This document shows, piece by piece, positions 8,828-18,047 of a stretch of DNA of 64,000 bases. Within the stretch, counting starts at the first letter, position 1; every line of letters starts with the position of its first letter. The notes under the pieces are model-generated. The model did not search any database. It worked only from the letters and a program-made list of their open reading frames with translations, and was not told the DNA's origin. This DNA is from Methylonatrum sp040877625 (GTDB lineage Bacteria; Pseudomonadota; Gammaproteobacteria; Nitrococcales; Aquisalimonadaceae): NCBI GenBank assembly GCA_040877625.1, contig JBBDNK010000024.1, positions 186,001 through 250,000 on the forward strand. Direction: 5' to 3'. A program made the translations under genes and the position numbers.

Positions 8828-9446
8828 CCTGGACTCCTCGAATCTCGTTCATGAAGGCCGTCATGCGCCCGGCATCCTTGATACCGGGCGCGCTTTCCAC
8901 GCCGCTGCTCACGTCCACCGCAAACGGGCGAAATCGCGTCACCGCGGCGGCCACATTCTCGGGGTTCAACCCCCCGGCCAGCACCAGCGGGCGATTCATC
9001 GCAGCGGGGATACTGCCCCAGTCGAAGGCCTTGCCGCTACCTCCCAGTTCGCCTGGCGCATGGCTGTCCAGCAGAAAGCCGGCCGCGGCCGTGAACCCGG
9101 CGGCATAAGCGACCGGATCGATACCTCCGCCCATCGCCACCGCCTTGATGTAACGGACAGGAAAGCGCTCGCAGAATTCCGCCGTCTCGTTGCCGTGGAA
9201 CTGCAGCAGATCAAGTGGAACCCGATCCAGCACATGCCGGACGTCCGCCTCCGTGGGGTCCAGGAACAGGCCCACGACCGTAACGAACGGAGGCAGCCGC
9301 CGCACAATGGCGCAGGCGGTCTCCGTGTCAATGACCCGGGAACTGGCCGGGTAGAAGACCAGCCCGATGGCATCGACCCCGGCCGCACTCGCAGCCAGGC
9401 CGTCCTCGATGCGGGTTATTCCGCAGATCTTGACTCGCGTACGCAA
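8820..9446 (-). CDS. trpF: Phosphoribosylanthranilate isomerase
   Basis: TrpF converts N-(5-phosphoribosyl)anthranilate to the ribulose derivative in tryptophan synthesis. The 208-aa protein shows the KICGITR motif with the catalytic Cys8, the LQFHGNE strand, the FLLDSHAPGELGGSGKAFDW segment with the second catalytic Asp, and the LAGGLNPENV phosphate loop. It is separate, not fused to trpC, and begins the trpFBA group, 119 bp after truA. Confidence 0.96.
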   Translation of the reverse strand: MRTRVKICGITRIEDGLAASAAGVDAIGLVFYPASSRVIDTETACAIVRRLPPFVTVVGLFLDPTEADVRHVLDRVPLDLLQFHGNETAEFCERFPVRYIKAVAMGGGIDPVAYAAGFTAAAGFLLDSHAPGELGGSGKAFDWGSIPAAMNRPLVLAGGLNPENVAAAVTRFRPFAVDVSSGVESAPGIKDAGRMTAFMNEIRGVQDV

Positions 9447-9565
9447 AAGTTATGCCTTCCACTGTCGTTGCGCATGCGGCGCAAAGCCATTGATGGTAAC
9501 CCGCCGCACCAAATTGAGGAAAGGCCGGAACACGCTGGATTCGAACGGGGTCGCGTGATTATATC

Positions 9566-10345
9566 CTAGGAAAACGCCGGCGGCGGTGGCGACGCGGGCA
9601 GCTCGAAGGTTTCCGGGTAGTCCACGGCCACCAGGTAGAGCCCCTGCGCCGGCGCGGTGACTCCGCCGAGGGTCCGATCCCGTCCGTCGAGCACCTGTCG
9701 GGCCCAGTCCACGGGCTGTTCTCCCGCGCCAATGGCCATCAGCACGCCGGCAATATTTCGCACCATATGATGCAGAAACGCGTTCGCGGAGACGTCCAGA
9801 TGGATGTAAGGTCCATGGCGACTGACACTGATGCGGGTAATCTCGCGCCAGGGGTGCCGGGCCTGACAACCGATGGCTCGGAAAGCGCTGAAATCGTGTT
9901 CCCCCACCAGCACCTGCGCCGCCTCGTCCATGCGTGCGGCATCCAGCGTCCGGTGCGTCCACGCCACACGGCCGTTCAACAGCCCCGGCCGCGTCACGCG
10001 CGGCAATATGATGTACCGATAGGATCTGCCAGTTGCGGTGAAACGGGCACTGAACTCCGCCGACACCTCCCGCACCCAGGTCACGGCAATGTCGTCAGGC
10101 AGCTGGGAAGTCACCCCCAGCAACCAGCCCCTGAGCGGCCGCTGCGCGGTCGTATCAAAGTTGATCACCTGCCCCAGCGCGTGAACGCCGGCATCGGTGC
10201 GGCCGGCGCAGGTTACCGAGACCGGCATGTTCGCCACCCGGCCAAGGGCACGTTCCAGGGTGGCCTGCACCGAGGGGGCATGGCGCTGAAACTGCCAGCC
10301 TGCATAAGCGCGACCGTCATATTCAACACCCATTGCCAACCGCAT
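9566..10345 (-). CDS. truA: tRNA pseudouridine synthase A (positions 38-40)
   Basis: TruA isomerises uridines 38-40 in the anticodon arm of many tRNAs. The 259-aa length is normal. The catalytic aspartate is Asp51 in CAGRTDAGVHALGQV, and the C-terminal half has the FLHHMVRNIAGVL motif. The fimV-truA-trpF order is conserved in Pseudomonas-like genomes. It follows fimV by 144 bp. Confidence 0.97.
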   Translation of the reverse strand: MRLAMGVEYDGRAYAGWQFQRHAPSVQATLERALGRVANMPVSVTCAGRTDAGVHALGQVINFDTTAQRPLRGWLLGVTSQLPDDIAVTWVREVSAEFSARFTATGRSYRYIILPRVTRPGLLNGRVAWTHRTLDAARMDEAAQVLVGEHDFSAFRAIGCQARHPWREITRISVSRHGPYIHLDVSANAFLHHMVRNIAGVLMAIGAGEQPVDWARQVLDGRDRTLGGVTAPAQGLYLVAVDYPETFELPASPPPPAFS

Positions 10346-10489
10346 GTTCAGTTCCCTGCCGAGGACATGGCAATACGTTCGAGAAGGTCAGTAAACGAGA
10401 CTGGCCGGGCACATTCAGTCGCCCGGCCAGACACAACATACAGGAATGCGGATCAAGGAACGTGCCGGAAGGCCGGAATCCCGCCCCTG

Positions 10490-13105
10490 CTATCCGGCCT
10501 GATCGACCAATACCTGAGCCTCCCGCTTCTGCTCATCATTGCCTTCTTCGATCACTTCCTCCAACAGGCTGCGAGCACCTTCCGAATCGCCCATATCAAG
10601 GTAGGCGCGGGCCAGGTCCAGCTTGGTTCCGTTTTCGTCAGTGTTCTCGAACAGATCGTCATCATCTTCGCCTTCCGCGGCCTCTGCCGGCGCCGAGACG
10701 GCGGCAAGATCGCTGCCGGTATCGGCATCTTCAAACCCGGCCTGATCGAGATCGAAGCTCAGGCCCGCGTCGTCGTCCGTGCTTGAAGGCACGTCCTCGG
10801 CAACAGGGCCGCTCTCGGTTCGTGGCGGCGGCGACTGAAAATCGAGGCCGAAACCGTCATCTTCCATTTCAGCGGCTTCCGGTTCCGCGGCCGGTGCATT
10901 CTGGTCGGCATCGGAGTCCATCGAGCTGCTGAGCGCATCAAGATCAAAGTCCATGGAAAGATCATCGGCGGCGGCTTCCGGTTCCTCGCGACGCGATGGT
11001 TCCGAATCCTTCGCCGGCTCCGGATCAGCCGCGACGTGTACGTCCTCGTCCTGAAAAGGCTCATCCAGGGAGAAGTCCAGATCGGAAAGATCATCGGCGT
11101 CGTCGTTGCCTGCACTTTCCTCGGCCGCGGATGCCCGCCCCGCCAAAGCCCGCTCGGGAATGCTGGGATCGTCACCGAGATCGAGCGCGTCATCCAGGGA
11201 ATCGTCCGTCAGCGACACCTCGCCGAAATCATCGGCGCTGGAGAATAGCGGATTCTCCGGAGCGATGTCGCGACCAAGCTCGGAAGCGCGAACCCATACC
11301 GGATCATTCTGCCCCTCAATCAGGCCATAAAGCTCCTGGGCATCCGCCTCAAATGCGCCCCGGTCCTGATTTTCGGCGTGCAGCTCCAGCATCTTCAGAC
11401 GCAGGTCCCGGTTATCCGGATCGGCGGCAAGCCCTCTGATAATGGTATCCGCCGCATCGTCATTCCGGCCCTGGCTCATATAGGCGTCGGCCTGCTCCAG
11501 GGGATCACCGTCAAACTCGGTCGGTTCGTCCACCCCGGCCGGCATCGGAGCGGCGGCACTTCTGGCGATCAGGGTATCGTCGTCGGCCCGCTGGTCGGCA
11601 CCGGTGGCCAGACCAAGTGCGGACCCGGTCAGAATGGCCTCATCATCCTCCCGCGCCCGCCGGCGGCGGCGCATGACAAGCATCAATAACACCAACAGCA
11701 CCAGCAGAACTCCGCCGCCGAGCATCTGCAGCATGGGGTTTTCCCAGGGTGCTTCGTTATCGGGAACAAACGGCTCGACCCGCGGGGGCGTCGCGGGCTC
11801 ACTCGGAGTGGCGGCTTCCGCCGGCTCGGAATCAGGGGCCTCCTGTACGGCCGGTTCACCGGGCGCGCCTGTCTCGCGTTCGCTCTCCTCCGGCAACGCC
11901 GACTCATCGACATCAAGCGTGGAATCGGTGCCATCCGGCACAGGTACCAATTCTTCGGAAGGCTGATCGCCGGTTGATTCAGCCGGCAAGCCAGGATCAG
12001 CGGGAATATTCACACTGCGCTCCAGCGCTTCCATCCGCTGCCGCATTTCCTCGGCCATACGCCGGAGTTCTTCATTCTCGGCACGCAGATCCGCTTCCGA
12101 CTCCCGCAGCGTGGTGACCTCCCTCTGCAGCGCCCGAGTATTCGCCTCGCTAACCTGGAGCGCCTCGTCGGTCAGGGAGGCGGTCGCGTCGGCGCCGGAC
12201 TGGTCGTCGATTCCGACCACCTGCAAGCGGCTCTCGGGCTCGTCCGCAACAGCAACTTCCGGCTCGCCTTCCTCGCCTTCGTCTGCATCCGCAGCGACGG
12301 GCGAACGGCTGGCGCGCCAGGCCTCAACCTGACGGGCGAACTCCCGACGGGCCTCGGCGACGGATAACGATTCGATTTCCGAACGCGACGGTATGCGCAG
12401 AATCGCACCGGCGCGAAGATTGTTGGCATTGCCGTCGGGGAAGGCCTGGGGATTGGCCGTGACCAGCGCCATCATCATCTGATGAACAGAAACATTACTG
12501 TCAGGGCGCGCCGCCATGGCGATATCCCAGGCAGTCTCATTGCGCTGCACGGGGCCGTATTCACCGGCGGCAGCGGCTTCACGGGCCTCGGTGACGGCGT
12601 CGGGGCTGCTGACGCGGCCGGGCGCGGGGCGAGCCGACGGATCCGGATCAGCGGCAGGCGAAGGCGCGGCATCCGCGGCCCTGGTGGGCGCCGGGGCACG
12701 CTCCCGTGGGGTGTAGACAGGGGGATCCAGCAACATCGTGTATTCGCGCAGCAGGCGACCGCCGGCCCAGCGTATCTCTACCAGAAAGGCGACGAACGGT
12801 TCGCGGACGCCGCTTTCGGTCGTTACCCGGACATACGGACTGGCATCGTCTTCGGTTACGACTTCAAAGTTCAATCGCGAAAGCAGAAACGGCCTGTCGA
12901 GGCCCGCGCGCTGGAATGCTTCCGCCGGTGCAAGGCTCACGCGCAGGGACTGTAGTTCCTCGGCTGTCACATTTAGCGGAATCCGCGCGTCCAGGGGCTC
13001 ATTGAGCGCCGACCGGGTCTCGATATTGCCGAGCCCCAACGCGGACACCATGGCAGGTGCCAAGAGGAGTAAGAAAACAAATCCGTGAGCCAGTCTGCGT
13101 AACAT
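10490..13105 (-). CDS. fimV: FimV-family polar hub / peptidoglycan-binding protein
   Basis: FimV organises cell poles and type IV pilus assembly and activates adenylate cyclase in Pseudomonas. The 871-aa protein has a signal peptide (about 1-22), an N-terminal FimV domain (NEPLDARIPL onward), a LysM-like segment near residues 185-240, a coiled coil near 320-370, one transmembrane helix (about 455-475) followed by a basic stop-transfer run, then a very acidic cytoplasmic region (Asp/Glu/Ser-rich) and a C-terminal TPR-like FimV motif (KLDLARAYLDMGD). This order is that of the family. The acidic stretch makes the product strongly anionic, common in salt-adapted bacteria. Confidence 0.93.
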   Translation of the reverse strand: MLRRLAHGFVFLLLLAPAMVSALGLGNIETRSALNEPLDARIPLNVTAEELQSLRVSLAPAEAFQRAGLDRPFLLSRLNFEVVTEDDASPYVRVTTESGVREPFVAFLVEIRWAGGRLLREYTMLLDPPVYTPRERAPAPTRAADAAPSPAADPDPSARPAPGRVSSPDAVTEAREAAAAGEYGPVQRNETAWDIAMAARPDSNVSVHQMMMALVTANPQAFPDGNANNLRAGAILRIPSRSEIESLSVAEARREFARQVEAWRASRSPVAADADEGEEGEPEVAVADEPESRLQVVGIDDQSGADATASLTDEALQVSEANTRALQREVTTLRESEADLRAENEELRRMAEEMRQRMEALERSVNIPADPGLPAESTGDQPSEELVPVPDGTDSTLDVDESALPEESERETGAPGEPAVQEAPDSEPAEAATPSEPATPPRVEPFVPDNEAPWENPMLQMLGGGVLLVLLVLLMLVMRRRRRAREDDEAILTGSALGLATGADQRADDDTLIARSAAAPMPAGVDEPTEFDGDPLEQADAYMSQGRNDDAADTIIRGLAADPDNRDLRLKMLELHAENQDRGAFEADAQELYGLIEGQNDPVWVRASELGRDIAPENPLFSSADDFGEVSLTDDSLDDALDLGDDPSIPERALAGRASAAEESAGNDDADDLSDLDFSLDEPFQDEDVHVAADPEPAKDSEPSRREEPEAAADDLSMDFDLDALSSSMDSDADQNAPAAEPEAAEMEDDGFGLDFQSPPPRTESGPVAEDVPSSTDDDAGLSFDLDQAGFEDADTGSDLAAVSAPAEAAEGEDDDDLFENTDENGTKLDLARAYLDMGDSEGARSLLEEVIEEGNDEQKREAQVLVDQAG

Positions 13106-13552
13106 GCCATTCCCTATTTGACGGTCGGCGGGTATATCCGGGGTTGCCCGGGATCTGCCACCTGCTTTCTGTTTCTCATCCCGGCACCAGGCGGGGATGT
13201 GCCCTTCGGAATTATCATTCCCCGACAGCGAATGCTGGAAACCTTCACCTGATAGCCAGGATGGGCAAACCAGACCCTCGCCATTAGAGGCATACCCTTA
13301 AGCGCACATTATCCGCGACAAAGCAGAAATTCAAACCTTTTGGCCAACAATCCAGCCTTCAGAAACAGTGCACTCGGGCCTGTTTATCATGTTTTGTCTC
13401 AATTGAATGAGAACAAATCGAAAAATTGGACTGAAATTCGCCACCCCCACGCTTGTTCATCATGTCCGGCACAGGCCTCAATTCGGATCGCAATAGACAA
13501 AACGGATACATCCAGGGAGCATCTGATCTATTCCCCAGGCATCCGTTTAAGA
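13106..13552. other. Intergenic region between asd and fimV
   Basis: This 447-bp stretch is more AT-rich than its surroundings and has no convincing reading frame. It should hold the fimV promoter (fimV is read leftward from its left end) and the end of the asd transcript at its right end. A partial copy of the mobile-element terminus lies near its right end. An imperfect hairpin (CCAGG/CCTGG arms at 13534-13566) overlaps the asd stop, without a T-run. Confidence 0.5.
13516..13535 (+). repeat. Solo copy of the mobile-element terminus
   Basis: GGAGCATCTGATCTATTCCC matches the first 20 bases of the 89-bp element at 16 of 20 positions, including CTGAT and TATTCCC. No inverted partner is seen nearby. 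The preceding four bases are CCAG. It is probably a relic of an insertion. Confidence 0.5.
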
Positions 13553-14662
13553 TCAGGATTCCTGGAGAATGCGCAGCGTTCTACGCAGCGGCTCCGCGGC
13601 CCCCCATAGCAACTGATCGCCGACCGTGAAGGCTGACAGGTAATCGCCGCCCATGGCCAGTTTTCGCAGTCGCCCAACGGGAATACCCAGCGTGCCACTG
13701 ACCGCGGCCGGCGTCAGCGCGCGCAGACTGTCTTCTTTTTCATTGTCCACCACGCTGACCCAGTCATTGGCTTCAGCAATGATCTGGCGGATCTCGTCCA
13801 GCGGCACATCTCTGGTGAGTTTGATGGTCAAGGCCTGGGCATGGGACCGCATGGCACCGATACGCACACAGAGCCCGTCAATCGGAATCGGGTTCTGGCT
13901 ACGGCCTAGAATCTTGTTGGTCTCGGCGCCAGCCTTCCACTCCTCCTTGCTCTGTCCGCTTTCCAGTTTTCTGTCGATCCATGGCAGCAGACTGCCCGCC
14001 AGCGGATAACCGAACTGCTCGGTGGGACAACCGTCCGCATTGATGGCAGCGGTCACGGCCCGATCCAGTTCAAGGATGGATGTGGACGGATCAAGCAGCG
14101 CTTTCGCGGCCTGGTGAATATAGCCCATCTGCGACACCAGCTCGCGCATGTTCTGAGCGCCGGCACCGGAGGCCGCCTGATAGGTCATGGGGCTGATCCA
14201 CTCCACCAGACCCTGCCGGAACAGACCGCCGATGCCCATCAGCATGAGGCTGACCGTGCAGTTGCCGCCGACGTAGGTCTTGAGGCCACGGGCCAGACCC
14301 TGACGTATGACGTCCATATTGACCGGATCCAGGACAATGATCGCGTCATCGGCCATACGCAGCGTGGACGCGGCGTCGATCCAGTAGCCGGTCCAGCCGG
14401 CCTTGCGCAGTTGATCATAAACGGCTGAGGTATAGTCCCCGCCCTGACAGGTGACGATCACCTCCATGTCCTGCAGAGCCGCGATATCATGCGCATCCTG
14501 CAGCGGCGGAACATCCTTGCCCACGTCCGGGCCAACGCCGCCTGCCTGCGACGTGGAGAAGAAGACCGGGTCGATATCCGCGAAATCATTCTCATCAAGC
14601 ATGCGCTGCATGAGGACCGAACCCACCATGCCACGCCAGCCTACAAATCCCACGCGTTTCAT
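13553..14662 (-). CDS. asd: Aspartate-semialdehyde dehydrogenase
   Basis: Asd reduces aspartyl phosphate to aspartate semialdehyde on the way to lysine, diaminopimelate, threonine and methionine. The chosen ATG gives 369 aa starting MKRVGFVGWRGMVGS (Rossmann NADP loop) and is preceded by a good ribosome binding site (AGGAG 10 bases upstream). The frame stays open upstream, but that extension has no similarity to the family. The active-site cysteine is Cys135 in GGNCTV, at the same position as in E. coli. It follows leuB by 110 bp. Confidence 0.97.
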   Translation of the reverse strand: MKRVGFVGWRGMVGSVLMQRMLDENDFADIDPVFFSTSQAGGVGPDVGKDVPPLQDAHDIAALQDMEVIVTCQGGDYTSAVYDQLRKAGWTGYWIDAASTLRMADDAIIVLDPVNMDVIRQGLARGLKTYVGGNCTVSLMLMGIGGLFRQGLVEWISPMTYQAASGAGAQNMRELVSQMGYIHQAAKALLDPSTSILELDRAVTAAINADGCPTEQFGYPLAGSLLPWIDRKLESGQSKEEWKAGAETNKILGRSQNPIPIDGLCVRIGAMRSHAQALTIKLTRDVPLDEIRQIIAEANDWVSVVDNEKEDSLRALTPAAVSGTLGIPVGRLRKLAMGGDYLSAFTVGDQLLWGAAEPLRRTLRILQES

Positions 14663-14772
14663 TGCGATATCTCTCCTGTATGGGTAAGCATCCATTGGTG
14701 CCGCAGCGATACTGGCCGCTCTCGGCTGATGGGATGCCCACGCGTTACGTTGGGGCGACTTCGGTCGGCGCG

Positions 14773-15852
14773 CTAACCGCGCAGCGCCGCAATCACAGCG
14801 TCGCCCATTTCGACTGTTCCGACCTTTTGCGTACCGGCGGTATGAATATCCGGCGTTCGCAGGCCCTGGTCGAGAACCTTGCCTACCGCCGCCTGCAGAC
14901 GCGCCGCCAATTCGGGCTCGTTCAGGGAGTAGCGGAGCATCATGGCCACGGACAGAATGGTGGCCAACGGATTGGCCGCTCCCTGCCCGGCAATGTCCGG
15001 AGCGGAGCCGTGAACAGGCTCGTACATGCCCCGGGAGTTCCGATCCAGTGACGCCGACGGCAGCATGCCGATGGAGCCCGTGAGCATGGACGCGCAATCG
15101 GAAAGAATATCGCCGAACAGATTACCGGTCACCATCACATCGAACTGCGTGGGCGCACGCACCAGTTGCATGGCGGCATTGTCCACGTACATGTGGGACA
15201 GCTCCACATCCGGATACTCGACACTCAGCCGGTTCATGACCTCCCGCCATAGCTCGCTCACTTCCAGCACATTGGCCTTGTCCACTGAGCAGAGCCGGCG
15301 ATCACGCTTGCGGGCGGTTTCAAAGGCCAGTCGGCCGATGCGCTCGATCTCGGATTCCCTGTACACCAGGGTGTTGTATCCCTCGCGTTCGTCGTTCTCG
15401 AGGGTACGGATGCCTCGGGGTTCACCAAAATAGATGCCGCCGGTCAGCTCGCGCACGATCATGATATCCAGCCCGGATACCACGTCGGCTTTCAGGCTGG
15501 ACGCTTCCGCAAGCTGCGGATAGAGAATCGCCGGGCGAAGATTACCGAACAGTTCCAGCCGTGAACGAATGGCCAGCAGCCCGCGCTCCGGACGCAGGGG
15601 CCTGTCCAGTGCGTCATACTTCGGCCCACCGACCGCACCCAGCAGCACGGCATCCGCCGCCTGCGCAAGCGACAGCGTCTCGTCCGGCAGCGGCCTGCCG
15701 GTGGCGTCGACCGCCGCACCGCCGATCAGCCCATGCTCCAGCTCGGTCCGCAGGCCGAATGTCTCGCTCAGGCATTCAAGCACCCGCACGGCCTGGGTCA
15801 TGATCTCGGGGCCAATCCCGTCACCGGGCAATACCAGGATCTTCTTGCTCAT
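14773..15852 (-). CDS. leuB: 3-isopropylmalate dehydrogenase
   Basis: LeuB oxidatively decarboxylates 3-isopropylmalate in leucine synthesis with NAD+. The 359-aa protein begins KKILVLPGDGIGPEI and has the family signatures: the SRLELFGNLRP substrate loop, the MYVDNAAMQL helix, NLFGDILSD for metal binding, and GSAPDIAGQG. It lies 21 bp after leuD in a leuC-leuD-leuB operon. Confidence 0.98.
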   Translation of the reverse strand: MSKKILVLPGDGIGPEIMTQAVRVLECLSETFGLRTELEHGLIGGAAVDATGRPLPDETLSLAQAADAVLLGAVGGPKYDALDRPLRPERGLLAIRSRLELFGNLRPAILYPQLAEASSLKADVVSGLDIMIVRELTGGIYFGEPRGIRTLENDEREGYNTLVYRESEIERIGRLAFETARKRDRRLCSVDKANVLEVSELWREVMNRLSVEYPDVELSHMYVDNAAMQLVRAPTQFDVMVTGNLFGDILSDCASMLTGSIGMLPSASLDRNSRGMYEPVHGSAPDIAGQGAANPLATILSVAMMLRYSLNEPELAARLQAAVGKVLDQGLRTPDIHTAGTQKVGTVEMGDAVIAALRG

Positions 15853-15873
15853 GTGTCTTTCCGTATGCCGATG

Positions 15874-16515
15874 TCAGGACCGGAACAGCCAGGGGGCCTG
15901 GCGGCGCTGCTGTTCCTCGTAAGCACGGATGGCGTCCGCGTGCTGCAGAGTCAGGCCGATTTCATCCAGCCCCTCCACCAGCATGTGCTTGCGGAAGGCA
16001 TCGACCTCGAACGGGATGACCTCTCCGCCCGGCGTGGTTACGGTCTGAGCCGGCAGATCGACGCTCAGGCGATAGCCAGGCCGCGCCTTTTCCTCCGCAA
16101 ACAGCTTCTCCACGATTTCTTCTGATAAAACAATTGGTAACAAGCCATTTTTGAAGCAATTATTGTAGAAGATATCGGCATAGCTGGGGGCAATAATCAC
16201 CCGAAAGCCGAAGTCATCCAGCGCCCAGGGCGCATGTTCCCGGGATGAACCGCAGCCGAAATTGCGCCGAGCCAGAAGAATGCTGGCGCCCTGGTAACGT
16301 TCCTGATTGAGTACGAAATCCCTGTTCAACGGCCGCTGACTGTTGTCCTGCCCGGGCTCGCCGTGATCCAGATAGCGCCACTCGTCGAACAGGTTCGGGC
16401 CGAAGCCGGTGCGCTTGATGGACTTCAGAAACTGTTTTGGAATGATCGCATCCGTATCCACATTGACCCGATCCAGTGGCGCAGCCAGACCGGCGTGCTG
16501 GGTAAAGGCTCGCAT
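15874..16515 (-). CDS. leuD: 3-isopropylmalate dehydratase small subunit
   Basis: LeuD is the swivel-domain subunit of isopropylmalate isomerase. The 213-aa protein shows NVDTDAIIPKQFLK near the N-terminus and the conserved NFGCGSSREHAPWAL motif for substrate binding. It starts two bases after the leuC stop, so the two subunits are probably translationally coupled. Confidence 0.98.
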   Translation of the reverse strand: MRAFTQHAGLAAPLDRVNVDTDAIIPKQFLKSIKRTGFGPNLFDEWRYLDHGEPGQDNSQRPLNRDFVLNQERYQGASILLARRNFGCGSSREHAPWALDDFGFRVIIAPSYADIFYNNCFKNGLLPIVLSEEIVEKLFAEEKARPGYRLSVDLPAQTVTTPGGEVIPFEVDAFRKHMLVEGLDEIGLTLQHADAIRAYEEQQRRQAPWLFRS

Positions 16516-16517
16516 GA

Positions 16518-17921
16518 TCAGAAATCCCTCACGTCGACAAAATGACCAGCGATGGCCGCGGCGGCCGCCATTGCGGGGCTCACCAGGTGGGTGCGTCCGC
16601 CCTGTCCCTGCCGGCCTTCGAAATTGCGGTTGGATGTGGACGCGCAGCGCTCACCGGGTTCCAGCCGATCAGCGTTCATGGCGAGGCACATGGAACACCC
16701 TGGCTCACGCCACTCGAAGCCGGCCGCCAGAAACAGCTTGTCCAGCCCTTCCTGCTCGGCCTGCCGCTTCACCAGACCGGAACCGGGCACCACCATCGCC
16801 AGTTGCACGCTGTCCGCCTTGCGGCGACCGCGTATCACCGCCGCGGCAGCACGCAGATCCTCGATCCGGGAGTTGGTGCAAGAACCGATGAATACTTTGT
16901 CAACTGTAATATCGGTGATTGCCATCTCCGGCTCCAGGGCCATGTACTCTAGCGCCCGCGAGATGGAACTCCGGCGCGCCGGATCCGATTCCCGAAACGG
17001 GTTCGGCACCCGGCCGCCCACCGGAGCGACCATTTCCGGCGAGGTACCCCAGGTCACCTGCGGCACAATGGAAGCGGCATCGATTTGCACAACGTGGTCA
17101 AAACGCGCATCGGGGTCACTGCGCAGGGTGCGCCAGTAAGCCGCGGCCTGCTCCCAGTGCTCGGCCGAGGGCGCGAATGGCCGGCCACGGAAATACTCGA
17201 TGGTGGTCTCGTCCACGGCGACCATGCCGCAACGCGCGCCAGCCTCGATCGCCATGTTGCACACGGTCATCCGGCCTTCCATGGACAGCGCCCGGATAGC
17301 CTCGCCGCCGAACTCGATGGCATGGCCGGTACCGCCGGCCGTGCCGATCCGGCCGATGATGGCCAGCACGATGTCCTTGGCGGTGACGCCCGGCCCCACC
17401 TCGCCGTCGACACTGACCAGCATGGCCTTGCTCTTCTTCTGCACCAGAGTCTGGGTGGCCAGCACGTGTTCTACTTCCGAGGTGCCGATACCCTGTGCCA
17501 GAGCACCCATCGCACCGTGGGTGGAGGTATGCGAATCGCCGCAGACCACGGTCATGCCCGGCAGGGTTGCGCCCTGTTCCGGGCCGATCACGTGCACGAT
17601 GCCCTGCCGCGGGTCGTTCATGTCGAACTCGGTGATGCCGTAATTCCGGCAGTTGTCATCCAGGGTATCAACCTGCAGCCGGGATACGGGGTCGGCAATA
17701 CCCTGGCTGCGGTCGGTGGTGGGCACGTTATGATCGGCCACCGCCAGGTTGGCATCAATCCGCCAGGGCTGCCGCCCGGCCAGGCGCAAGCCTTCGAATG
17801 CCTGCGGCGAAGTAACCTCGTGCACCAGATGCCGATCAATATAGAGCAGCGCCGTGCCGTCATCGTTTTCACGGACTACATGGGCTTCCCAGAGCTTGTC
17901 GTACAGCGTCTTGCCGGTCAT
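16518..17921 (-). CDS. leuC: 3-isopropylmalate dehydratase large subunit
   Basis: LeuC is the iron-sulfur subunit of isopropylmalate isomerase. The ATG chosen here gives 467 aa starting MTGKTLYDKLWEAHVV, in line with the family, and has GTGAGG just before it; an upstream in-frame GTG would add three residues but lacks a Shine-Dalgarno site. The 4Fe-4S ligands are seen in GSCTNSRIEDL and in the closely spaced pair of the C-terminal GCSMCLAMN motif. It is the first gene of leuCDB. Confidence 0.97.
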   Translation of the reverse strand: MTGKTLYDKLWEAHVVRENDDGTALLYIDRHLVHEVTSPQAFEGLRLAGRQPWRIDANLAVADHNVPTTDRSQGIADPVSRLQVDTLDDNCRNYGITEFDMNDPRQGIVHVIGPEQGATLPGMTVVCGDSHTSTHGAMGALAQGIGTSEVEHVLATQTLVQKKSKAMLVSVDGEVGPGVTAKDIVLAIIGRIGTAGGTGHAIEFGGEAIRALSMEGRMTVCNMAIEAGARCGMVAVDETTIEYFRGRPFAPSAEHWEQAAAYWRTLRSDPDARFDHVVQIDAASIVPQVTWGTSPEMVAPVGGRVPNPFRESDPARRSSISRALEYMALEPEMAITDITVDKVFIGSCTNSRIEDLRAAAAVIRGRRKADSVQLAMVVPGSGLVKRQAEQEGLDKLFLAAGFEWREPGCSMCLAMNADRLEPGERCASTSNRNFEGRQGQGGRTHLVSPAMAAAAAIAGHFVDVRDF

Positions 17922-17967
17922 GCGCCTCACCCGTTTTGCGTATCAGCAGATTTTGTTCAAGCCGACC

Positions 17968-17991
17968 ATTATAACGGATTGAACCCGTCAA
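17968..17991 (-). promoter_or_regulatory. Candidate leuCDB promoter -10 region
   Basis: Reading leftward, a perfect TATAAT (17968-17973) lies about 47 bases before the leuC start. A TTGACG (17986-17991) is only 12 bases upstream of it, too close for a normal -35 element, so the -35 box is unclear. The location between aroC and leuC and the AT-rich context support promoter function. Confidence 0.4.
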
Positions 17992-18047
17992 TTTGAGAGC
18001 CCTGTCGTTTGCAGGCCGAATCCGGTTTCATTACTGCCAAAGAAAAT

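Noticed and set aside
9447..9565. Trp attenuator or leader peptide before trpF
   Set aside because: No short frame with adjacent Trp codons and no terminator stem with a T-run was found in the gap.
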